From Brachybacterium kimchii (GTDB lineage Bacteria; Actinomycetota; Actinomycetes; Actinomycetales; Dermabacteraceae), in NCBI RefSeq assembly GCF_023373525.1, contig NZ_CP097218.1, positions 620,001 to 684,000 on the forward strand: a stretch of DNA of 64,000 nt, given 5' to 3'. A program made the position numbers and the translations under genes. Below, piece after piece: positions 58,528 through 64,000 of the stretch. The first letter of the stretch is position 1. Every line of letters begins with the position of its first letter. The notes under the pieces were generated by a model, which was given only the letters and a program-made list of their open reading frames with translations, did not search any database and had not been told where the DNA came from.

Positions 58528-59142
58528 ATGGACGACGCCCCGATCGGCGTGATGCTCGTCGACGACTTCGAGGTGGTCCGGCGAGGGATCGCGACGGTGG
58601 TCGCCGCCGATGCGCGCCTGCGGGTCGTGGGGGAGTCCGCGAGCGTCGCCGAGACCGCGCGCCGTCTGCCCGCGATCCGGCCCGATGTGCTCGTGGTGGA
58701 CCTCCAGCTGCCTGACGGCACCGGCATCGACGTCATGCGCGCGGCGCGGGCCGTCGACCCCGATATGCGGATGCTGGTGCTCACCAGCTTCGACGACGAC
58801 CCGGCCGTGCACGAGTCGCGGGCCGCGGGAGCCGCGGGGCTGGTGCTGAAGTCGGCGCGGGCCGCGGACATCGTCGGCGCCATCCTCGCCGTGCATCGCG
58901 GAGAGTCGATCTGGCCAGAGGACCGCGTCGCCGACGGGCCGGAGCTGTCCGCCTCCGATCAGCGCATCGTCGAGCTCATCGGCGACGGGCACTCGAACCG
59001 GGAGATCGCCGAGGAGGTGGGGATCGCGGAGAAGACGGTGAAGAACCGGGTCACCGTGATCCTGCAGGCCCTGGGGCTGCAGCGGCGCACACAGGTCGCG
59101 GCGATGGTGGCGGCGCGTCGTCGGGCCGGCTGGAAGCCCTGA
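58528..59142 (+). CDS. LuxR/NarL-family response regulator
   Basis: A 204-residue regulator. Receiver domain: IGVMLVDDFEVVRRGI with acidic pair, phospho-acceptor Asp in LVVDLQLPDGTGI, Thr/Ser in LVLTSFDDD and Lys in GLVLKSARAADI. The C-terminal LuxR helix-turn-helix is ELIGDGHSNREIAEEVGIAEKTVKNRV, quoted as DGHSNREIAEEVGIAEKTVKN. It matches the DevR group. It converges on the sensor kinase gene 48 bases away; pairing is likely but they are on opposite strands. Confidence 0.92.
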   Translation: MDDAPIGVMLVDDFEVVRRGIATVVAADARLRVVGESASVAETARRLPAIRPDVLVVDLQLPDGTGIDVMRAARAVDPDMRMLVLTSFDDDPAVHESRAAGAAGLVLKSARAADIVGAILAVHRGESIWPEDRVADGPELSASDQRIVELIGDGHSNREIAEEVGIAEKTVKNRVTVILQALGLQRRTQVAAMVAARRRAGWKP

Positions 59143-59190
59143 GCAGCGGGTCTCCGATCCGGGGAGCCCGCGCCTCGCCGGGACCCCGCC

Positions 59191-60318
59191 TCAGGCGGGC
59201 GGGAGAGTCACCCGCCAGTTGATCATCGTGCCCGGCTCGAGCGAGATCGCATCGACCCAGCCCTGATGGCGGCGTGCCCGGCTCGACATGTTCGCCAGGC
59301 CGCTGCGGCGGCTCACGCTCGGGTCGATGCCGCGGCCGTTGTCGGAGACCGCCACCTGCACGACACGGTCCACACCCTCGCTGAACAGCGTCACCGAGAC
59401 GGCCACCGCGCTCGCGTGCGCGTGGCGGGCGGCGTTGGCGAGCGCCTCGCGGACCACCGCGACGACGTCCTCGGCGATCTCCTCGGGCACCTCGGCGTCC
59501 ATCGCCGCGGCGTTCCGCGGCAGGCGCAGGGCGGGTGCGAAGCCGAGACCGGCGGTCGCGAGCCCCGTCTCGTGACGGAGCCGCTCGCTGAGCGTCGCCT
59601 CGCTGCGCTCACGGCGCAGCGACTGGACGATCTGCCGGATCTGGGCGACCGCGTTCTCGACGCCCAGCAGCGAGGTCTCGACGCTGCGGCGGATCGTGGC
59701 GTTGGAGACGGCGCCCGCCGCCTCGTCGAGCGCGGAGGTGAGGCCCTCGAGTTCCATCCCCACGGCGAACAGCTCCTGGATCGCGAGGTCGTGCAGGTCC
59801 CGGGCGATGCGGCGGCGCTCGTCGTCGAGGTCCTGCTCGGCGGTGCCGCGACGGTCGTCGAGCGCGAGGGACACCAGCAGCGCGAGGGGTTCGAGGGCCC
59901 GGCGCGCGGCCCTGCGCGAGGTCTCTCCGCCGACGGCGAGCAGAGCGCCCGGGCCCTGTTCTCCCGCCTCGACGATCTCCGCGCTCGCGCTCCACATCCT
60001 GCCCTCGAGGGCGAGTTCGTCGACAGCGCCCACCGCTTCCGGGTCGCCGCTGACCAGAGCGGCGTGCAGCGCGGATCCCGGGTCGGGGGCGGCGCCCAGC
60101 AGGAGCGCGGCCTCGCGACCCTCGGCGACCTCGACGCTCCACTCGCCCCGGCGCTGCGGCAGCACCAGCGCCGCGCCGGCGGCTCCGGTGCGGGGAGGCA
60201 CCGCGCGGACCAGCAGGTCCAGGAGGTCCTCGACGTCCCCGCCCGCGCCGACGGCGGCCGCGAGCTCGTGCAGGCTCGCCTCGGCCGGTCGTGGAGAGGT
60301 GGGGGTCTGGCTGGTCAT
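59191..60318 (-). CDS. GAF-type sensor histidine kinase, HisKA_3 class (NarL/DevS partner)
   Basis: A 375-residue kinase without membrane segments. An N-terminal GAF-like region (about 10-165) precedes the dimerisation H-box RRRIARDLHDLAIQELFAVG and the ATPase domain with VVREALANAARHAHASAV, VAVSDNGRGIDP and GLANMSSRARR. It probably phosphorylates the neighbouring LuxR regulator. The ATG overlaps the cydC stop (ATGA), so it is made with the cytochrome bd transporter genes; a redox or oxygen signal is a fair inference. No heme-binding residue can be assigned. Confidence 0.9.
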   Translation of the reverse strand: MTSQTPTSPRPAEASLHELAAAVGAGGDVEDLLDLLVRAVPPRTGAAGAALVLPQRRGEWSVEVAEGREAALLLGAAPDPGSALHAALVSGDPEAVGAVDELALEGRMWSASAEIVEAGEQGPGALLAVGGETSRRAARRALEPLALLVSLALDDRRGTAEQDLDDERRRIARDLHDLAIQELFAVGMELEGLTSALDEAAGAVSNATIRRSVETSLLGVENAVAQIRQIVQSLRRERSEATLSERLRHETGLATAGLGFAPALRLPRNAAAMDAEVPEEIAEDVVAVVREALANAARHAHASAVAVSVTLFSEGVDRVVQVAVSDNGRGIDPSVSRRSGLANMSSRARRHQGWVDAISLEPGTMINWRVTLPPA

Positions 60319-62153
60319 GGCGTGCTTCCGTGCTCGTCGGTGCGGGGCTCGGCACGCACGAGCTCGTGCCCGCCACCGGGCAGGATACGCAGGACCGTGG
60401 TGCCCGCGGGGATCGCCTCCACCCTGTGGGTCACCACGAGGGCGCTCGCGCCGACGGGGAGGAGGGAGCCGTCGGCGGGATCCAGGAGCCGGCGCAGAAG
60501 GTCGTCGCCGCGCGCCGCATCGAGATGCTCCGTGGGCTCGTCGAGCAGCGTGATCGGCGCTGCGCGCACCACGGCGCGGGCCAGCAGGAGCCGTCTCCGC
60601 TCGCCGCCGGAGATCGTGGTGCCGTCGGGCCCGAGCATCGTGTCCAGGCCGCGGGGCAGGGTGTCGACCCAGTCGTCGAGGCCGACGGCGCGCAGCGCCG
60701 CGGCGCACTCCTTCGCGCTCACGTCGCCGCGGGCGACGCGCAGGTTCTCGTGCACGGTGGTGGCGAAGACGTGCGCGTCCTCGAGCAGCGCGATCATCTG
60801 TGTGCGGACCGTGTCCTCGGAGAGCGCGCCGAGCGCATCGCCGCCCAGGCGCACGATGCCGGCGACGGGCTCCAGGAGGCCCGCCAGGGTCTGCACGAGC
60901 GTGGTCTTGCCGGTGCCGGAGCCGCCGGTCACGGCGATCCGCTCGCCGGGGGCGAGGTCGAGGTCGAGATCGTGGACCCGCACGGCGTCCTGCCCGTAGC
61001 CCGCGGCCAGTCCGTGCGCGGACAGATGCAGGGCCGTGGGGCGGCCGGCGGTCCCGGCACCGCCCGGCGCGGCGACGGCGGTCCCGTCGGTCCCGCCCGT
61101 CGCGTCGGGCCCGGGCGCCGGAGCGTCGGGGCCGACGGCGTCCTCGAGGCGTGCGGCGGCGGCGCGCGTGCGGGCCAGCTGGGAGGCCGCCGCGGGCAGC
61201 GCGGTGACGGCCTCGAAGCTGCTGAGGGGGAGCAGGACGAGCATGCCGATCGCCCCCGCCCCCGCGCCGCCGTGCAGCCAGGCGCCGCCCGCCGCGAGGA
61301 CCGAGCCGAGCACGGCGAGGATCATCACCGCCGGGACCGACGCCGCGGCCAGGGCCGAGGGGAGCGCCGCGCGGTCGATCGCGGCGTCGTGGTCGCTCTG
61401 CGCCCGCGCGAGCTCCTCCATGCGCTCGTCCAGTCGACCCTGCACCCGCAGGGCGGTCGCATCGTCCAGGACCCCCAGGCCGCTCGCCGTCAGCTCGGAG
61501 CGGGTCTCGACGACGGCCGCCTCGGTGAGCCGCGCCGCCCGGTGGGCCGCCAGGGGCGCGAGGACCCCGGCGAGCACGAGCGCGAGCAGCATGCACAGGG
61601 CCGCCGGCAGGCTGAGCGGGGCGATCGTGAGCACGACCACCACCGTCATCACCACGGCCACCAGTCCCGGCACGATCGCCCGGATCACGAGGTCCCCGAG
61701 CTCCTGCGCGTCGTCGCCCAGGCGGGCAAGGAGGTCGCCCCGTCGCACCCGGCTGAGGGCGTCCCCGCGGCGGCGGGCGAGAGCCGAGTACAGGTTGGTG
61801 CGCAGGGAGACCACGCCCCGCAGGGCGACGTCATGGGTGAGCATGCGGTCCAGCCAGCGGAAGACGCCGCGGGAGATCCCGAGCGCGCGCACCCCGACCA
61901 CGGCGACCGTGAGGTCCAGGACGTTCGGCATGGTCCATGCGGTCGTCACCAGCCAGGCGGCCAGCGCCGCGAGGGCGAAGGACGAGGCGAGGGTCGCGAC
62001 TGCCGCGAGGACGGCCGCGAGCAGTCGGGAGCGGGGGATCTCCAGGAGCCCCACCATCCGGCGCACGGCGGACGGCCCCGAGACGACGTCGCTGCTGGTG
62101 CCGGCGCTGGAACCGCCGCCGCTGCTGTTGCTGCTGCTGAGGATCGCGCTCAA
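60315..62153 (-). CDS. cydC: Thiol reductant ABC exporter subunit CydC
   Basis: A 612-residue half-transporter exporting cysteine/glutathione-type thiols for cytochrome bd assembly. About six membrane helices (residues 30-300) precede the ATPase: Walker A VTGGSGTGKTTLVQTLAG, signature TTISGGERRRLLLARAVV, Walker B ITLLDEPTEHLD and VVTHRVEAI. TTG start overlaps the cydD stop (TTGA) with GAGGAGGGAG eight bases upstream; no suitable ATG exists before the first helix. Confidence 0.9.
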   Translation of the reverse strand: MSAILSSSNSSGGGSSAGTSSDVVSGPSAVRRMVGLLEIPRSRLLAAVLAAVATLASSFALAALAAWLVTTAWTMPNVLDLTVAVVGVRALGISRGVFRWLDRMLTHDVALRGVVSLRTNLYSALARRRGDALSRVRRGDLLARLGDDAQELGDLVIRAIVPGLVAVVMTVVVVLTIAPLSLPAALCMLLALVLAGVLAPLAAHRAARLTEAAVVETRSELTASGLGVLDDATALRVQGRLDERMEELARAQSDHDAAIDRAALPSALAAASVPAVMILAVLGSVLAAGGAWLHGGAGAGAIGMLVLLPLSSFEAVTALPAAASQLARTRAAAARLEDAVGPDAPAPGPDATGGTDGTAVAAPGGAGTAGRPTALHLSAHGLAAGYGQDAVRVHDLDLDLAPGERIAVTGGSGTGKTTLVQTLAGLLEPVAGIVRLGGDALGALSEDTVRTQMIALLEDAHVFATTVHENLRVARGDVSAKECAAALRAVGLDDWVDTLPRGLDTMLGPDGTTISGGERRRLLLARAVVRAAPITLLDEPTEHLDAARGDDLLRRLLDPADGSLLPVGASALVVTHRVEAIPAGTTVLRILPGGGHELVRAEPRTDEHGSTP

Positions 62154-63970
62154 CGGTCTGCTCCCTCCTCGGCCATGTCCGGACCGACGTGCGCGGCACG
62201 CAGCCGCGTGACCTCGTCGGCCACCTCGAGCAGTCGCGAGCGGTGTGCGACGAGCACGACGGTGCGGCCCTCGGCCCGCAGCGTGCCCACGAGATCGAGG
62301 ACCAGTTCCTCGGTGGCGCCGTCGAGGTGCGCCGTGGGCTCGTCGAGGACCACGAGCGGCGCCGGGGCGAGCAGTGCGCGGGCGAGCGCGAGGCGCTGGC
62401 GCTCGCCCAGCGAGAGGCCGCTGCCGCCGCGCCCGACCGGGGCGTCCCAGCCGCGCGCGGCGATCACGCGGTCCAGTCCCGCGGCGCGCGCCGCGCGGTC
62501 CAGCCGGTCCTGGTCGGCGCTCCCGTGCGGCGCGGCCTCCGCGAGGACCTCGCGCAGGCTGCCGGTGGGGAGGACGGGCCGCTGGGGGAGCAGCATCGTC
62601 TGGGACCAGAGGGACTCCCGGCGCAGGTCCGCGACCGCGGTGGCGGTGCCGTCGGCGGCGACCACCCGGGCCGAGCCCTCGTCGGGTGCGAGCAGGCCGA
62701 GCATGACCTGCACGGCGGTGGTCTTGCCGCTGCCGCTCGGGCCCGCGATCGCATGCACCGTGCCGGGCCGGACGACGAGGCTCGCGTCGTGCGGGGCGAG
62801 GCCGTCGCGCGATCGCACGCCGACGCCGTCCAGGCGCAGCGTCGCGGTGCGCAGGTCGGGGCAGCGGACGGTGCCGTCGGCCGGGGCGCTCTCGCCGAGC
62901 ACGTCGAAGGCGGCGGACACGGCGGCGACGCCGTCGGACGAGGCGTGGAACTGGGCTCCCACCTGGCGCAGCGGCAGGTACACCTCGGGGATCAGCACGA
63001 GCACCGCGAGCGCGGGAGCGAGCTCCATGTCCCCGTAGACCAGGCGCAGGCCGATCGCGACCGCGACGAGCGCGACGCACAGCGTGCCCAGCAGCTCGAG
63101 CACCATCGAGGAGAGGAAGGCGTAGCGCAGCGATCCCATGGTCGAGCGGCGGTGCCGATCGCCCAGGGCGCGCACCATCTTCTCGGGCCCCCGCTCGCGA
63201 CCGAGGGCGCGCAGCGTGGGCAGCCCGTCGACGAGGTCGAGCATCTGCGACCAGAGCGTGCGGGTGTCGGCGAGGAGGGCCTCGGAGCGTCCCACCGTGA
63301 GCCTGCCGATGAGGATCATGAACAGCGGGACGAGCGGCAGCGTGATGACGGCGATGCCGGCGCTCGTGGGGTCCAGCAGCAGGATCGTCAGCAGCGTGAG
63401 CGGGGTGACGGTGGCCGAGAGCAGGAGCTGGGGCACGTAGCCGACGAGGTAGGGGCGGAGCTTCTCCAGGCCCGTCGTCGCCAGGGTCGTCAGGTCCGCC
63501 CCGCGCCCGGCGCCCGCCCGCGGGCCCAGGCGCGCCGCGTGGCCGATGAGCCGGGAGCGGAGGTCGGCGATGGCCGCCGTGGCCGCCCGATGGGCGGTGC
63601 GCTGCTCGACGAGGACCGCGAGGGCGCGGACGCCGAGCGCGGCCACGAGCCCTGCGAGCAGGGCGGGGGAGTCCAGCGGGGAGCGCTGTTCCACGAGCAG
63701 GTCGGCGCCGAGCCGGGCGAGGAGCAGGGCCGTCGCGATGACGGCCCCCGCCTGCACGAGGCCGAGCGCCGTCGTCCGCACGACGTGCCGGCGGGCCGCC
63801 ACGACCTCGCGCAGCAGCCGGGGATCCAGCGGCGGACGGCGCTCGCGCGAGCGCCGACCGGTCCCCGGCGACGCGGCATCCGCGACCCCGGGAGCCGTGG
63901 TACCGGTCGATGCGGCCGCGGTCGGTGCGTCCGCGCTCGGGGCTGCCTGGTCCATGGCTGCGGGGCTCAC
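62150..63970 (-). CDS. cydD: Thiol reductant ABC exporter subunit CydD
   Basis: A 606-residue half-transporter that pairs with CydC. After an Ala/Pro-rich tail (about 45 residues) come the membrane helices, then Walker A IAGPSGSGKTTAVQVMLG, signature SGLSLGERQRLALARALL, Walker B LVVLDEPTAHLD and VLVAHRSRLLEV. GTG start overlaps the upstream stop (GTGA), joining it to cydB. Confidence 0.93.
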   Translation of the reverse strand: MSPAAMDQAAPSADAPTAAASTGTTAPGVADAASPGTGRRSRERRPPLDPRLLREVVAARRHVVRTTALGLVQAGAVIATALLLARLGADLLVEQRSPLDSPALLAGLVAALGVRALAVLVEQRTAHRAATAAIADLRSRLIGHAARLGPRAGAGRGADLTTLATTGLEKLRPYLVGYVPQLLLSATVTPLTLLTILLLDPTSAGIAVITLPLVPLFMILIGRLTVGRSEALLADTRTLWSQMLDLVDGLPTLRALGRERGPEKMVRALGDRHRRSTMGSLRYAFLSSMVLELLGTLCVALVAVAIGLRLVYGDMELAPALAVLVLIPEVYLPLRQVGAQFHASSDGVAAVSAAFDVLGESAPADGTVRCPDLRTATLRLDGVGVRSRDGLAPHDASLVVRPGTVHAIAGPSGSGKTTAVQVMLGLLAPDEGSARVVAADGTATAVADLRRESLWSQTMLLPQRPVLPTGSLREVLAEAAPHGSADQDRLDRAARAAGLDRVIAARGWDAPVGRGGSGLSLGERQRLALARALLAPAPLVVLDEPTAHLDGATEELVLDLVGTLRAEGRTVVLVAHRSRLLEVADEVTRLRAAHVGPDMAEEGADR

Positions 63971-64000
63971 TCCTGCTCGAAGGCCTGTCGGTACCCGCGG
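63967..64000 (-). CDS. cydB: CydB C-terminal end (gene runs out of the window)
   Basis: Only the last ten residues are visible, RGYRQAFEQE, before a TGA that overlaps the cydD GTG. Identity rests on gene order: cytochrome bd subunit II normally precedes cydD. The sequence itself is too short to prove it. Confidence 0.5.
   Translation of the reverse strand, partial: RGYRQAFEQE

Overview
The window is 64 kb of very GC-rich chromosome from a Gram-positive actinobacterium. The evidence is the gene order (murA-gpsA-ddl-DUF3515-thiL, recG-rsmD, coaD-yceD-rnc-mutM, cydB-cydD-cydC), an LtbR/NdgR-type IclR gene divergent from leuCD, GTG and TTG starts, and many genes with a TANNNT hexamer only 6-7 bases before the start codon. 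Gene content fits Micrococcales and recalls Brachybacterium; the genus is a guess. I see no insertion sequence, prophage or CRISPR array, and no block of foreign composition. Gene density is high, and most operon joints are 4-base ATGA/GTGA/TTGA overlaps.

Region by region. 1-10.4 kb: the 3' part of mobA, a DUF3516 RNA helicase, a secreted trypsin-like protease, a fumarylacetoacetase-family enzyme, gltX, a HAD phosphatase, and a tRNA-Gln/tRNA-Glu/tRNA-Glu run. 10.4-20.1 kb: ltbR <> leuCD, then the cell-wall/lipid block murA-DUF-gpsA-ddl, a DUF3515 lipoprotein, thiL, and a siderophore-interacting protein behind an iron box. 20.2-25.8 kb: the Kup potassium transporter, a VOC protein, an M23-like protein, an alcohol dehydrogenase and peptidase E. 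25.8-33.9 kb: an island with a fused flavin/NAD(P) protein divergent from an amino-acid-type ABC transporter and two luciferase-like monooxygenases, likely for organosulfur compounds. 33.9-38.6 kb: rpmB, recG, rsmD and small enzymes. 39-48.7 kb: molybdenum genes (fdhD, modABC with a TOBE regulator, moeA-moaC-DUF6457, mog-moaE-moaA). 48.9-51.3 kb: two ClpP-like genes, the second lacking catalytic Ser and Asp, facing a ClgR/PopR-like regulator that ends in Ala-Ala. 51.4-57.6 kb: methyltransferase, regulator, SDR, GNAT, coaD, yceD, rnc, mutM. 57.7-64 kb: a DUF4396 membrane protein, a LuxR response regulator, and a cytochrome bd assembly operon (cydB end, cydD, cydC) that carries a sensor kinase at its 3' end.

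The main functional groups are these. Molybdate uptake and Moco synthesis are nearly complete in the window; moaD was not seen, and mobA is 43 kb away. The putative sulfur island is a self-contained import-and-oxidise module. The cyd operon is translationally coupled to a redox-type histidine kinase. The ClpP pair with its regulator resembles the Streptomyces clpP3/clpP4-popR arrangement. The two strongest candidates for new biology are this ClpP set and the fused flavoprotein of the monooxygenase island.
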